Below are positions 1 to 13,028 of a stretch of 51,818 nucleotides of DNA, in pieces. Positions within the stretch are counted from its first letter, which is position 1; every line of letters starts with the position of its first letter. This DNA is from an uncultured Bacteroidia bacterium (GTDB taxonomy: Bacteria > Bacteroidota > Bacteroidia > Bacteroidales > F082): contig CACXUM010000018.1 of NCBI GenBank assembly GCA_902770835.1, positions 1 to 51,818 on the forward strand, read 5' to 3'. Under the pieces are notes generated by a model. That model was given only the letters and a program-made list of their open reading frames with translations, did not search any database and was not told the DNA's origin. A program made the translations under genes and the position numbers.

Positions 1-117
1 AACGGCATCATCGAAGAGGTGAATGAAGAGAAGAAGAAACTGAAGGTGGCTGTGAAGATTTTTGGTCGCAAGACGCCTTTGGAACTGAGTTTCTTCCAAG
101 TGAAGTTGGAGAGTTGA
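1..117 (+). CDS. nusG: Transcription termination/antitermination protein NusG, C-terminal end (partial)
   Basis: Only the last 38 codons are present, reading from base 1 to the TGA at 115-117. The peptide (starting [20 protein letters not shown], ending QVKLES) has the pattern of the NusG KOW domain: a short basic linker, then a beta strand followed by FGR(K)TPLELSF. NusG couples RNA polymerase to the ribosome and to Rho. Its place directly upstream of rplK is the standard nusG-rplK order, which supports the call despite the short fragment. The gene is cut by the window edge, not broken. Confidence 0.9.
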   Translation, partial: NGIIEEVNEEKKKLKVAVKIFGRKTPLELSFFQVKLES

Positions 118-172
118 CCAGTATTTGTGAGTTAAAATTGTTGCCTAATTACACTTAATTAAGGATTTAGAA

Positions 173-619
173 ATGGCAAAAGAAGTAAGCGGATTAATCA
201 AACTGCAAATTAAAGGAGGAGCCGCGAATCCTGCTCCGCCCGTCGGTCCTGCTTTGGGTTCGAAGGGTGTGAACATCATGGAATTCTGCAAGCAGTTCAA
301 TGCCCGTACACAGGATCAGGCTGGCAAGGTTTTGCCCGTCATCATCACTGTTTACAAGGACAAGTCTTTCGATTTCATCGTGAAGGCTTCGCCCGTGGCG
401 GTGTCCATCATTGAGGCAGCGAAGATCAAAGGCGGATCCAAGGAACCCAACCGTACGAAAGTCGGTTCGTTGACTTGGGACCAAGTTCGTGAAATCGCCA
501 CCAACAAGATGAAAGACATGAATTGCTTCACCGTCGAGTCGGCCATGTCAATGGTCGCCGGAACGGCTCGCAGCATGGGAGTGAAGGTAACCGGCGAATC
601 ACCTTTAAAGAAAGACTAA
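173..619 (+). CDS. rplK: 50S ribosomal protein L11
   Basis: A 148-residue protein, about the usual length for L11 (~140-147). The N-terminus shows the family signature [14 protein letters not shown] (about residues 22-35), and the C-terminal RNA-binding part contains the GS-rich segment [22 protein letters not shown]11 binds 23S rRNA in the GTPase-associated centre with L10-L12 and supports translation-factor turnover. The gene follows nusG after a 55-base gap with an A-rich leader (aaggatttagaaATG) and precedes rplA by 40 bases, so it is probably transcribed with the ribosomal operon. Nothing unusual is seen. Confidence 0.98.
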   Translation: MAKEVSGLIKLQIKGGAANPAPPVGPALGSKGVNIMEFCKQFNARTQDQAGKVLPVIITVYKDKSFDFIVKASPVAVSIIEAAKIKGGSKEPNRTKVGSLTWDQVREIATNKMKDMNCFTVESAMSMVAGTARSMGVKVTGESPLKKD

Positions 620-659
620 GTTCTTTCAAGCATTTGTAGAACAAAAAAAAGTTAATTAA

Positions 660-1289
660 ATGTCAAAAGTATCCAAACAGAGGAAAGAAGCTTTGGCTAA
701 GTTCGACAAAAGCAAGAGTTACTCCTTGAGTGAAGCGGTTAATATCGTAAAACAAATCACTTACACCAAATTCGATGCTTCAGTTGACTTGAACATCCGT
801 TTGGGCGTCGACCCGCGTAAGGCCAACCAGATGGTCCGCGGCTCGGTCACGCTGCCCCACGGTACGGGTAAAGTCGTGCGTGTCTTGGTTCTTTGCAACC
901 CTGACAAGGCACAGGAAGCTTTAGACGCTGGTGCTGATTACGTCGGTCTGGATGAGTACATCCAGAAGATTAAAGACGGTTGGACCGATATTGACGTTGT
1001 GATCACCACCCCTAACATCATGCCTAAGGTTGGCGCCCTGGGCCGTATTCTCGGTCCCCGTGGCTTGATGCCTAACCCCAAGACAGGAACTGTTACGATG
1101 GAGGTCGGCAAAGCTGTCCAAGAAGTGAAAGCCGGTAAGATCGACTTCAAGGTCGACAAGTACGGCATCATCAACGCAGGAGTCGCCAAAGTCAGTTTCT
1201 CTCCAGAGAAGATTTTTGATAACGCCAAGGAACTGATCCAAACCGTTATCAAGTTGAAACCAGCAGCTGCTAAAGGTACAAATCAGTAG
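660..1289 (+). CDS. rplA: 50S ribosomal protein L1
   Basis: A 209-residue protein, shorter than the ~230-residue average for bacterial L1 but spanning the whole fold. The conserved core [20 protein letters not shown] (about residues 124-143) is the ribosomal L1 signature, and the N-terminal segment [19 protein letters not shown] is typical of Bacteroidota L1. L1 forms the mobile L1 stalk near the E site and in other bacteria represses its own operon by binding the mRNA; such a site is not demonstrable here. It sits 40 bases after rplK and 28 bases before rplJ, in one apparent operon. Confidence 0.98.
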   Translation: MSKVSKQRKEALAKFDKSKSYSLSEAVNIVKQITYTKFDASVDLNIRLGVDPRKANQMVRGSVTLPHGTGKVVRVLVLCNPDKAQEALDAGADYVGLDEYIQKIKDGWTDIDVVITTPNIMPKVGALGRILGPRGLMPNPKTGTVTMEVGKAVQEVKAGKIDFKVDKYGIINAGVAKVSFSPEKIFDNAKELIQTVIKLKPAAAKGTNQ

Positions 1290-1317
1290 CAAACTAAATT
1301 GAAAGGAAGTTATTGAA

Positions 1318-1839
1318 ATGAGAAAAGAAGATAAACAAGTCCTCATCGACTCCATGCTCAGTGAATTGAAGTCATGCCCCAACTTCTACCTGACGGATGT
1401 GTCTGACCTCAACGCCGAGAAGACCACCCAACTCAGAAGGCAATGCTTCAATAGTGGTGTGAAAATGATCGTTGTGAAGAACGCCCTGTTCCATAAGGCC
1501 ATGCAGCAGATGGACAAGGACTATGAGAGCCTGTACGACGTTCTGAAAGGATCGACCGCCGTCATGTTTTGCGAGACCGGCAATGTTCCCGCCAAACTGA
1601 TAAAGAATTTCCGTAAGACCAGTGACCGTCCCATCCTGAAGGGCGCTTACATTGAGGAATGTTGCTACATTGGCGACGAAATGCTCGACGCTTTGTGCAA
1701 CATCAAGTCGAAGAACGACCTCATTGCCGATGTCATTGCCTTGCTGCAATCGCCGATGAAGAACGTCATCAGCGGCTTGCAATCAGGAGGCCACAAGTTG
1801 AGCGGTATTCTCGAAACTTTGTCTGAAAGACCAGAATAA
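1318..1839 (+). CDS. rplJ: 50S ribosomal protein L10
   Basis: A 173-residue protein matching ribosomal L10. It begins MRKEDKQVLIDSMLSELKS, followed by the NFYLTDVSDLNAEKTTQLRRQC region of the rRNA-binding domain. The C-terminal helix (…PMKNVISGLQSGGHKLSGILETL) is where L7/L12 dimers dock. L10 anchors the L12 stalk on 23S rRNA next to L11. The start ATG follows ggaagttattgaa, an A-rich leader containing a purine stretch. rplL follows after 63 bases, as expected for the rplJL pair. Confidence 0.97.
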   Translation: MRKEDKQVLIDSMLSELKSCPNFYLTDVSDLNAEKTTQLRRQCFNSGVKMIVVKNALFHKAMQQMDKDYESLYDVLKGSTAVMFCETGNVPAKLIKNFRKTSDRPILKGAYIEECCYIGDEMLDALCNIKSKNDLIADVIALLQSPMKNVISGLQSGGHKLSGILETLSERPE

Positions 1840-1902
1840 AAACCGAATGTGAATCATTCAAAACATTAAAAGCAAGTATTAACAATTTAAAATAAAAGTA
1901 AA

Positions 1903-2283
1903 ATGGCAGATCTTAAAGCTTTTGCTGAACAATTAGTCAATCTCACCGTGAAGGAAGTGAACGAACTCGCTAACATCCTGAAGGAAGAATACGGTATTGA
2001 ACCCGCAGCCGCCGCTGTTGCTGTTGCTGCTGCTCCTGGTGCTGGTGGCGCTGCTGCCGCTGCTGAGGAAAAGACTTCATTCGACGTCATTCTGAAATCC
2101 GCTGGTGCTCAGAAGCTGGCCGTCGTGAAGTTGGTGAAGGAACTCACCAGCCTCGGTCTGAAGGAAGCCAAGGAACTCGTTGACGCAGCTCCTAAGGCTC
2201 TGAAGGAAGGCGTGAGCAAAGACGAAGCTAATGCATTGAAGGCTCAACTCGAAGAGGCCGGTGCAGAAGTGGAAGTGAAATAA
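1903..2283 (+). CDS. rplL: 50S ribosomal protein L7/L12
   Basis: A 126-residue acidic protein with the three parts of L7/L12: an N-terminal dimerisation helix region (about residues 1-33), an alanine/glycine-rich hinge with [20 protein letters not shown] (about 35-54), and a C-terminal domain with [22 protein letters not shown] and [14 protein letters not shown] that contacts translation factors. The hinge is longer and more repetitive in Ala/Val than in E. coli. It ends 142 bases before rpoB; a strong hairpin lies in that gap. Confidence 0.98.
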   Translation: MADLKAFAEQLVNLTVKEVNELANILKEEYGIEPAAAAVAVAAAPGAGGAAAAAEEKTSFDVILKSAGAQKLAVVKLVKELTSLGLKEAKELVDAAPKALKEGVSKDEANALKAQLEEAGAEVEVK

Positions 2284-2312
2284 AGGATTCATCTCCGTAA
2301 ATAACGGCATTC

Positions 2313-2341
2313 AACCTCAGTCCCAAATAGGGGCTGAGGTT
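2313..2341 (+). terminator. Hairpin between rplL and rpoB (partial terminator/attenuator candidate)
   Basis: AACCTCAGTCCC (2313-2324) pairs with GGGGCTGAGGTT (2330-2341) in a 12-bp stem with one G-U pair and the 5-base loop AAATA. The downstream tract is tgtgccgatttttcgcttt, so the T-run is short and displaced. A second small dyad, TTTCGCTT/AAGCGAAA, follows around 2353-2369. In E. coli a partial attenuator at this junction lowers rpoBC expression relative to the ribosomal genes; the position fits the same role here, but this is inference. Confidence 0.6.
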
Positions 2342-2424
2342 TGTGCCGATTTTTCGCTTTAAGCGAAATTTCCTCTTTTCGTTAGTTCGTCTTTCCCATT
2401 ACATCACCTAAAAACAATAAAACC

Positions 2425-6270
<3,846 letters not shown>

Positions 6271-6298
6271 TGTCAAACGCTTGTAAAAAATCAGAAAT

Positions 6299-9200
6299 AT
6301 GGCAACTACTAATAATATCGTAAATAGCAATTTCGCAAGTATCACAGTGAGTTTGGCTTCGCCGGAATCCATCCTTGCCCGTTCTCACGGCGAGGTGCTG
6401 AAACCCGAAACCATCAACTACCGTACCTACAAGCCTGAACGTGACGGCTTGTTCTGCGAGAGGATTTTCGGCCCCGTGAAGGACTGGGAATGTCACTGCG
6501 GTAAGTACAAGCGCATCCGTTATAAGAACATCATCTGCGACCACTGCGGCGTGGAGGTGACGGAAAAGAAGGTCAGGCGCGAGCGCATGGGCCATATCTC
6601 ATTGGTGGTGCCCGTCGCTCACATTTGGTATTTCCGTTCGCTGCCTAATAAAATAGGCGCTTTGCTGGGCATCCCGACCAAGAAACTTGATGCCATCATA
6701 TACTACGAGCGTTATGTGGTGATTCAAGGCGGTCTTCTCGAAGGCAAGGAGATTCCTGGCGACAATGATGGCCGCAAAGTGACCAGACTCGAATTCTTGA
6801 GCGAGGAAGAATATCTTGACCTGATGGAGATGCTCCCCATTGAGAACCAGTATCTGCCGGAGGACGACCCGAATAAGTTCATCGCCAAGATGGGTGCCGA
6901 GGCCATTTATGACCTGCTGAAAGGCATCAACCTTGACGAGGAAGCCAACCGCCTGCGTGCCGAAGCCAACGAAGTGAAGGCTCAGCAGCGCAAGCAAGAC
7001 CTGCTGAAGCGTCTGCAAGTGTTTGAGGCGTTCCGCGAGGCGAACAACCATATCGAAAACCGTCCCGAGTGGATGATAGTGAAGGTGGTGCCCGTGACTC
7101 CGCCGGAGTTGCGCCCGCTCGTCCCGTTGGATGGCGGTCGTTTTGCCACTTCCGACTTGAATGACCTTTACCGCCGCGTCATTATCCGCAACAACCGTCT
7201 GAAGCGTTTGATGGAAATCAATGCTCCTGACGTGATTATGCGTAACGAAAAGCGCATGTTGCAGGAGGCCGTCGACTCGTTGTTCGACAACTCCCGCAAG
7301 TCGAGCGCGGTGAAGACCGACTCGAACCGCCCGCTGAAGTCGTTGAGCGACAGCCTGAAAGGTAAGCAAGGCCGTTTCCGTCAGAACTTGCTCGGTAAAC
7401 GTGTCGACTACTCAGGTCGTTCCGTTATCGTGGTCGGTCCCGACTTGAACATGAACGAATGTGGTCTGCCCAAGGACATGGCCGCCGAGTTGTTCAAGCC
7501 GTTTGTGATTCGCAAACTCATCGAGCGCGGCATCGTCAAGACCGTGAAATCGGCCAAGAAGATTGTCGACCGCAAAGATCCCGTCGTTTGGGACATCCTC
7601 GAAAACATTTTGAAAGGTCACCCGATTCTGTTGAACCGTGCTCCTACGCTACACCGTTTGGGTATTCAAGCCTTCCAGCCGAAACTCATTGAAGGTAAGG
7701 CAATTCGTTTGCACCCGTTGGTGTGTACGGCTTTCAACGCCGACTTCGACGGTGACCAGATGGCTGTCCACGTACCGTTGGGCAATGCCGCCGTGCTTGA
7801 GGCCCAAATCCTCATGCTGGCTTCGCACAACATCCTGAACCCCTCGAATGGTGCGCCTATCACGCTGCCTTCGCAGGATATGGTTTTGGGTCTGTACTAT
7901 ATCACCAAACCGCGCAAGAGCACGCCCGAGCACCCCGTGAAGGGCGAGAACATGTCGTTCTATTCGCCGGAGGAAGTCATCATCGCCCACAATGAGGGTC
8001 GCGCCGATATGCACGCCATCATTAAGGTGAGGGTGAATGTCCGCGAAGAGGACAAGTTGGTCAAGAAGTTGGTGGAAACCACCGTGGGCCGCGTCCTCTT
8101 CAACCAAGTCGTGCCTGACGATTTCGGCTTCATCAATGAACTGTTGACGAAGAAGTCGTTGCGTAGCATCGTCGGCGACATGGTGCGTAGGGAAGGTACA
8201 GCCGTGACGACCAAGTTCCTTGACGACATCAAGAACATGGGTTACTATCAGGCTTACAAGGGCGGTTTGTCGTTCAACCTCGGCAACGTGCTTGTGCCTC
8301 AAATGAAGGGTAACCTTATCAGCGATGCCAATGCCCAAGCCTCTCAGATTCGTGAATATGAGAAGATGGGCTTCATGGGTCCTAACGAAAGATACAACCA
8401 AATCGTTGACCTTTGGACCGATGTCAATGCCAAACTCACCCAAGAGGTGATGAAGGTGTTGTCGAGCGACGACCAAGGCTTCAACCCTGTGTATATGATG
8501 CTTCACTCTGGTGCTCGTGGTTCGGAGGCTCAGGTGTCGCAGTTGTGCGGCATGAGAGGCTTGATGGCCAAGCCTATGAAGGCTGGTTCGGGCGGCTCCG
8601 AAATCATTGAAAACCCGATTCTTTCCAACTTCCAGGAAGGTCTGTCCGTGTTGGAATACTTCATCTCCACGCACGGTGCCCGTAAGGGTTTGGCCGATAC
8701 CGCTTTGAAGACCGCCGACGCTGGTTATTTGACCCGTCGTTTGGTCGACGTGGCGCACGATGTCATTATCACCGAGAAGGACTGCGGCACATTGCGCGGC
8801 ATGACCATTTCGCGTGGTGAGGAAATCAAGGAACCCGGAAAGCACTCCTTGTTATATGACCGCATTCTCGGTCGTGTGGCCTTGCACGATGTGTTCCATC
8901 CGCAGACGGGTGAACTCATTGCTGCCAGTGGTCAGGAACTCAATGAGACCCTTGCCGAGGCCATCGATGAATCTCCGTTGGAGAGCGTCGAAATCCGTTC
9001 CGTGCTGACTTGCGAGTCGAAGCGTGGCGTGTGCGCCAATTGCTATGGCCGCAACCTGTCGTCGGCTAAACTTGTCCAAAAGGGTGAGGCTGTGGGCGTT
9101 ATCGCTGCACAGTCCATCGGTGAGCCTGGCACCCAGTTGACCCTGCGTACCTTCCACCAAGGAGGTAAGGCTTCGAAGGGTTTGGTGGCCAACAGCACCG

Positions 9201-10606
9201 AAGCCAAGTATGACGGCTACCTTGAAATCGACGAACTTCGTTCTGTTGAGGTCAACAAGGACAACGACAGTTACCAGATTGTCATTGGCCGTTCCGCCGA
9301 ATTGAAGTTGCACGACAATCATACCGACGTCGTTCTGATGACGACCAACATCCCTTACGGTGCCAAGTTGTTCTTCAAGGCTGGCGATCAGGTGAAGAAG
9401 GGCGACAAGATTTGCGAATGGGACCCCTATAACGCAACTATCATCTCCGAGCATAGCGGTAAGGTGCGCTTCCAGAACGTCATCGAAGGCATCACCTATC
9501 GTAACGAAACCATCGCTGAGACGGGCTTCAACGAGCGCGTCATTATCGAAGGTCGTCGTGGTGCCAAGAACCCGCTCATCGAGATTGTCGATGAAAACGG
9601 CGAAGTTTTGGTGTCTTACGACTTGCCTGTGGATGCTCACGTTGTCGTTGAAGAAGGCGACGAGATTGCCGCTGGCGACCAATTGGTGCGTATCCCGCGT
9701 AACGTTTCTGGCGGTGGCGATATCACCGGCGGTCTGCCGCGTGTGCAAGAGTTGTTCGAGGCCCGTAACTCCATCGACCCGGCCATTGTTTCTGAAATCG
9801 ACGGTATCGTCCACCTTGAGAAGAAGCTCAAGCGTGGCAACCGTGAGGTTGTGGTTACGGCCAGAACCGGCGAGGAGAAACGTTACCTCATTCCGACCTC
9901 GAAGCAGATTTTGGCTCAGGAGAACGACTTCGTGAAGGCGGGTCAGCCGCTTTCGGAAGGTGTCATTACGCCGGCCAGCATTTTGGCCATCATGGGCCCG
10001 ATGAAGGTGCAGGAATACATCGTCAACGAGGCGCAAAGCGTTTACCGTCAGCAAGGTGTGGTCATCAACGACAAACACTTTGAGGTCATCGTGCGTCAGA
10101 TGATGCGTAAGGTCGAAATCATCGACCCGGGCGACACCCGCTTCCTCCAAGGCGAACTGGTGAACAAATTGACCTTCCAAGAGGAGAACGACGACATTTA
10201 CGGCAAGTTCTTTGTCGAGGATAAGGGGGCCTCCGACAAGCTGCAGGCGGGCGAAATCGTTTCGGCCATGAAGCTCCGTGAGGAAGAGTCTGCCCTGAAG
10301 CGTAAAGACTTGGCCTTGCCTCAAGTGCGTCCGGCTCGTCCTGCTACGGCCACGCAGGTGCTGCAAGGTATCACCCGCGCTGCCTTGGCCACCGACAGCT
10401 TCATCTCGGCTGCCTCCTTCCAGGAAACGACCAAGGTGTTGACCAACGCCGCCATTGCCGCCAAGAGCGACTTCTTGCTCGGCATGAAGGAAAATGTGAT
10501 TGTTGGTCACAAGATTCCTGCCGGAACGGGCTTGCGCGAATATGAAGACCTGATTGTGGGTTCCCGCGACGAATACGAGGAACTACAAGCCAAGGCCGCT
10601 AACTAA
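6299..10606 (+). CDS. rpoC: DNA-directed RNA polymerase subunit beta'
   Basis: A 1,435-residue beta' subunit. The N-terminal zinc-binding Cys residues are at 65, 67, 80 and 83 (CHCGKYKR…ICDHCG). The catalytic magnesium-binding loop [15 protein letters not shown] has Asp482, Asp484 and Asp486. The bridge-helix/trigger-loop region is recognisable around [20 protein letters not shown] and [21 protein letters not shown]. The C-terminus ends with the expected beta' tail (…[20 protein letters not shown]). It follows rpoB by 28 bases and is closed by a strong intrinsic terminator at 10621-10653. Confidence 0.98.
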   Translation: MATTNNIVNSNFASITVSLASPESILARSHGEVLKPETINYRTYKPERDGLFCERIFGPVKDWECHCGKYKRIRYKNIICDHCGVEVTEKKVRRERMGHISLVVPVAHIWYFRSLPNKIGALLGIPTKKLDAIIYYERYVVIQGGLLEGKEIPGDNDGRKVTRLEFLSEEEYLDLMEMLPIENQYLPEDDPNKFIAKMGAEAIYDLLKGINLDEEANRLRAEANEVKAQQRKQDLLKRLQVFEAFREANNHIENRPEWMIVKVVPVTPPELRPLVPLDGGRFATSDLNDLYRRVIIRNNRLKRLMEINAPDVIMRNEKRMLQEAVDSLFDNSRKSSAVKTDSNRPLKSLSDSLKGKQGRFRQNLLGKRVDYSGRSVIVVGPDLNMNECGLPKDMAAELFKPFVIRKLIERGIVKTVKSAKKIVDRKDPVVWDILENILKGHPILLNRAPTLHRLGIQAFQPKLIEGKAIRLHPLVCTAFNADFDGDQMAVHVPLGNAAVLEAQILMLASHNILNPSNGAPITLPSQDMVLGLYYITKPRKSTPEHPVKGENMSFYSPEEVIIAHNEGRADMHAIIKVRVNVREEDKLVKKLVETTVGRVLFNQVVPDDFGFINELLTKKSLRSIVGDMVRREGTAVTTKFLDDIKNMGYYQAYKGGLSFNLGNVLVPQMKGNLISDANAQASQIREYEKMGFMGPNERYNQIVDLWTDVNAKLTQEVMKVLSSDDQGFNPVYMMLHSGARGSEAQVSQLCGMRGLMAKPMKAGSGGSEIIENPILSNFQEGLSVLEYFISTHGARKGLADTALKTADAGYLTRRLVDVAHDVIITEKDCGTLRGMTISRGEEIKEPGKHSLLYDRILGRVALHDVFHPQTGELIAASGQELNETLAEAIDESPLESVEIRSVLTCESKRGVCANCYGRNLSSAKLVQKGEAVGVIAAQSIGEPGTQLTLRTFHQGGKASKGLVANSTEAKYDGYLEIDELRSVEVNKDNDSYQIVIGRSAELKLHDNHTDVVLMTTNIPYGAKLFFKAGDQVKKGDKICEWDPYNATIISEHSGKVRFQNVIEGITYRNETIAETGFNERVIIEGRRGAKNPLIEIVDENGEVLVSYDLPVDAHVVVEEGDEIAAGDQLVRIPRNVSGGGDITGGLPRVQELFEARNSIDPAIVSEIDGIVHLEKKLKRGNREVVVTARTGEEKRYLIPTSKQILAQENDFVKAGQPLSEGVITPASILAIMGPMKVQEYIVNEAQSVYRQQGVVINDKHFEVIVRQMMRKVEIIDPGDTRFLQGELVNKLTFQEENDDIYGKFFVEDKGASDKLQAGEIVSAMKLREEESALKRKDLALPQVRPARPATATQVLQGITRAALATDSFISAASFQETTKVLTNAAIAAKSDFLLGMKENVIVGHKIPAGTGLREYEDLIVGSRDEYEELQAKAAN

Positions 10607-10620
10607 TTGTTAATCAATCT

Positions 10621-10653
10621 GCGGGGACGGCCAAAAGGTTGTCCCCGCTTTTT
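10621..10653 (+). terminator. Intrinsic terminator after rpoC
   Basis: GCGGGGAC (10621-10628) pairs with GTCCCCGC (10641-10648); the inner bases GGCC/GGTT extend the stem to 12 bp (two G-U pairs) around an AAAA loop, followed by TTTTT (10649-10653). The next gene starts only 9 bases after the T-run, so the structure also lies in its leader. Confidence 0.85.
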
Positions 10654-10661
10654 AAATAAGA

Positions 10662-10976
10662 ATGAAAATGGAAAACAATCAAAAGAATCAATTGAATATC
10701 GAAATCAGTGACGAAGTGGCCGAGGGCAAATATTCCAATTTGGCCATCATCACCCACTCTCCGAATGAGTTCATCGTCGATTTTGCCCAGATGATGCCGG
10801 GCACACCCAAGGCGAAAGTCCGTTCAAGAGTGATTATGAACCCATTGAACGCCAAGCGTTTGTACAAGGCCTTGGCCGACAACATCGCCAAATACGAGCA
10901 GCAGTTTGGCACCATTCAGGACTTGGGCAGCAACGTGGCCCAATTCCCGATAGGAACGCCCACTGCACAGGCTTGA
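10662..10976 (+). CDS. DUF3467 family protein
   Basis: A 104-residue soluble protein with no signal peptide. It fits the DUF3467 family, which is commonly encoded next to rpoC in Bacteroidota; visible family features are EGKYSNLAIITHSPNEFIVDFA (written here as a description of residues ~22-43) and FAQMMPGTPKAKVRSRVIMNP. Its biochemical role is not known. Two in-frame ATGs exist (10662 and 10668); either could start the protein, giving MKMENNQ or MENNQ. It sits right behind the rpoC terminator and ahead of a second terminator at 11005-11033, so it may depend on read-through from rpoC or on its own unseen promoter. Confidence 0.85.
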   Translation: MKMENNQKNQLNIEISDEVAEGKYSNLAIITHSPNEFIVDFAQMMPGTPKAKVRSRVIMNPLNAKRLYKALADNIAKYEQQFGTIQDLGSNVAQFPIGTPTAQA

Positions 10977-11004
10977 TTTTCAGGTTTATACCCGATTAAA
11001 ATGG

Positions 11005-11033
11005 AAAATGCACCAAAAAAGGTGCATTTTTTT
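11005..11033 (+). terminator. Intrinsic terminator after the DUF3467 gene
   Basis: AAAATGCACC (11005-11014) pairs perfectly with GGTGCATTTT (11021-11030) around an A6 loop, followed by more T (TTTTTTT run in total). This ends the nusG-rpoC-DUF3467 block. Confidence 0.85.
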
Positions 11034-11049
11034 GTTCCACAAGTGTGGT

Positions 11050-11105
11050 TTTATCGGAAAAGTGTGTTTTTGAGCGGTGAAATTTATAGGAAAAGTGTAT
11101 TTTTG
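11050..11105 (+). repeat. Two-copy promoter-like direct repeat
   Basis: Two 23-base copies at 11050-11072 and 11083-11105 share GGAAAAGTGTrTTTTTG and differ at only two positions, spaced 33 bases apart. The downstream copy contains TATTTTTG (11098-11105), a perfect match to the Bacteroidota -7 element TAnnTTTG; the upstream copy has TGTTTTTG at the equivalent place, so its -7 element is damaged. The downstream copy is the likely promoter of the two-gene unit starting at 11183. Confidence 0.6.
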
Positions 11106-11182
11106 CAAAATTGGTCAATGATAGAATTGAATGAATAAGATATGATAGTTTATTGTTTTGCTAATGAAAATCATAGAGTTAT

Positions 11183-11698
11183 ATGGAGTTTGAATTAAGT
11201 GAAACATATCGTTTTGACCCTTCGGAATACGATGCGACCGGACGGCGTATAAAAGATGAAGTTAGGTTTCGCGATGTAATTAAAGAGTTTGAGATTGATT
11301 TCCATAGGTTGCATAGTGCGGATTACGCATTGAATCTGTATGCCAATGCAAGAACAATGAGGTTGTTGTCAAAGTCATGTGATGCTGCTCCGTTTTTGAT
11401 TTACGGAATGGAATTAACTCAGGGGGATTCCTTTGACGCATTATTGGATCCAAGTAATAATCATAGAATGGAATCGGATGGGAAGAGCATTTATGTATAT
11501 GGAATTGATTCTGCTTTTATGACAAGTTTTGATGAGAGAGGTTATCCAGTATTGAATGATGAAAACTCAATCTACCCTATGACATTGTTGGTTTCCAATG
11601 ATATGAGAGACGACGAAGTGCGACTTTCTATTCCTTCAAAGGAAGGGGATAGTGAAGAAATAGAGATAATTAATGTACCTCAATTGGAATTGGTATGA
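11183..11698 (+). CDS. Uncharacterised acidic protein, partner of downstream nuclease
   Basis: A 171-residue soluble protein I do not recognise. It has no signal peptide, membrane segment or clear catalytic motif, and is rich in Asp, Glu and Ser (for example IPSKEGDSEEIEII near the C-terminus). Its codon usage is clearly more AT-rich than that of the neighbouring rpoC or pyrB genes. The TGA overlaps the ATG of the next gene (ATGA at 11695-11698), so the two are translationally coupled and probably act together. The fold could be an immunity, specificity or adaptor subunit, but nothing in the sequence decides this. Confidence 0.7.
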   Translation: MEFELSETYRFDPSEYDATGRRIKDEVRFRDVIKEFEIDFHRLHSADYALNLYANARTMRLLSKSCDAAPFLIYGMELTQGDSFDALLDPSNNHRMESDGKSIYVYGIDSAFMTSFDERGYPVLNDENSIYPMTLLVSNDMRDDEVRLSIPSKEGDSEEIEIINVPQLELV

Positions 11699-12879
11699 AA
11701 GATGAATTAAGAGGAAAAGAATGGCATTTAATCCGCAATAACAATGGAGAGTGGATTTGTGATGAATATGCCGTGGAGATGAATAAGGAAACTGCCAACT
11801 TTTATCGTATGAAGGCTTCGCATCTCGGTCTGGACTTGGATGTCCAAAATGGCCCTGAAGGCGAGTTTTGGTGCTACAAGTTTCAGATAGAGGCGATTAA
11901 ATCGGCTGACAATTCTTTCAAACAACGAATAGAAAAACTCAAAACCAGAAAAGTAATGACAGATACAAAAATGAGTATTAGAAAGTTTACGGAGCAATGT
12001 AGGAAACTGCAAAGTCGTTTCCGTGAAAAAAATGGATGGGAAATGGGTGTTGGTCCTTATCGTTCTTCCAAGAAACTTCAAATCAACATGATAGTCGATG
12101 GTGAGAATACGGGACATAATTTTGTAAACGACTTCGCTTTCCAATACGCGAAAGACCGTGTTAATCATAAACAGAATAACGAAACTTTTGACGAATACAG
12201 ACTTTTTAACAATCTCCTTTCCAGTCAACCAATGGCTTTCAACTTGTTTTGTCCATTCATAGAAATGTTGGAAAAAGGTAAGGGGAAGGAAGTGAGTTCC
12301 ATATTTCGGGCGATTTTTTCTGATAAAGGTATCGAAAAAGTGGAGAAAGTAGAACTGGAATACTTGCATACGGATATTGAGAATTATCTCAATGACAAAA
12401 CTGCGATGGATGCAATCATCCGATACATTGACAAAGAGGGAAAGAAATCATTTATTGCGATTGAGACAAAGTATACTGATGTGTTAGGAACCAATAGTGC
12501 GAGCAAAACCATGCTTCATAAGGAGTGGATAAAACGACTGGCTGAGTTTAAGAAAGAATCGGAGGAGGAATTGTTGAATAACAAAAAGCCTATTAGTCAG
12601 GTATATAGAAATTTTTTGCTTGCTGAATGTTATAGAGTTTTGGAAAGAGCCAACAATTGTTATTCTGTTGTTCTTGCTCCAGCCCAACATCCAACGACAA
12701 AAGAAGAGGTAAAGTCATTGAAAGAAGAATTGAAGCCTGAATTTCAGTATAAAATAACATCCGTTACATTGGAAGATTTCATTGAGAAGACTTTGGAGAT
12801 TTGTCCCCAAAATGAAAATGCTCCGTTTGTCTATTTCAAGGATAGGTATCTTGATTTTTCGAATAGCGTCATGCGGTGA
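11695..12879 (+). CDS. Putative PD-(D/E)XK restriction-type endonuclease (PGN_0703-like)
   Basis: A 394-residue protein resembling the PGN_0703 family of putative restriction endonucleases. Supporting features are the segment FNNLLSSQPMAFNLFCPF (about residues 171-188) and a nuclease-like core with Asp239 (MDAIIRYID) followed by IAIETKYTD, giving Glu257-x-Lys259. The spacing D-x17-ExK fits the PD-(D/E)XK fold. Family assignment is from memory of these motifs. The gene is coupled to the upstream 171-residue gene by a 4-base overlap, is AT-rich compared with its neighbours, and has no methyltransferase beside it. It could be a stand-alone defence nuclease or the remains of a restriction system. 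Confidence 0.65.
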   Translation: MKDELRGKEWHLIRNNNGEWICDEYAVEMNKETANFYRMKASHLGLDLDVQNGPEGEFWCYKFQIEAIKSADNSFKQRIEKLKTRKVMTDTKMSIRKFTEQCRKLQSRFREKNGWEMGVGPYRSSKKLQINMIVDGENTGHNFVNDFAFQYAKDRVNHKQNNETFDEYRLFNNLLSSQPMAFNLFCPFIEMLEKGKGKEVSSIFRAIFSDKGIEKVEKVELEYLHTDIENYLNDKTAMDAIIRYIDKEGKKSFIAIETKYTDVLGTNSASKTMLHKEWIKRLAEFKKESEEELLNNKKPISQVYRNFLLAECYRVLERANNCYSVVLAPAQHPTTKEEVKSLKEELKPEFQYKITSVTLEDFIEKTLEICPQNENAPFVYFKDRYLDFSNSVMR

Positions 12880-12895
12880 TAATTTCTCATTTGCG

Positions 12896-13009
12896 CCGCA
12901 AATTTGCGGTGATTTGCCAGAATGTTGCTCAAATTCAGGCTGGTGAAAGGGTTGAAGCCTGTAATTTCATCTTTGTCATGGAATGTTCGTAAAATTATTC
13001 CTATCTTTG
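12896..13009 (+). promoter_or_regulatory. Palindrome and promoter ahead of the AAA-ATPase gene
   Basis: The 149-base gap before 13029 holds a perfect 14-base palindrome, CCGCAAATTTGCGG (12896-12909), just behind the nuclease stop codon, and a perfect -7 element TATCTTTG at 13002-13009. A -33 TTTG at the usual 19-base spacing is not seen. Transcription would start only about 15 bases ahead of the ATG at 13029. Confidence 0.55.
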
Positions 13010-13028
13010 CGCCAAAATCAAGAATGTT

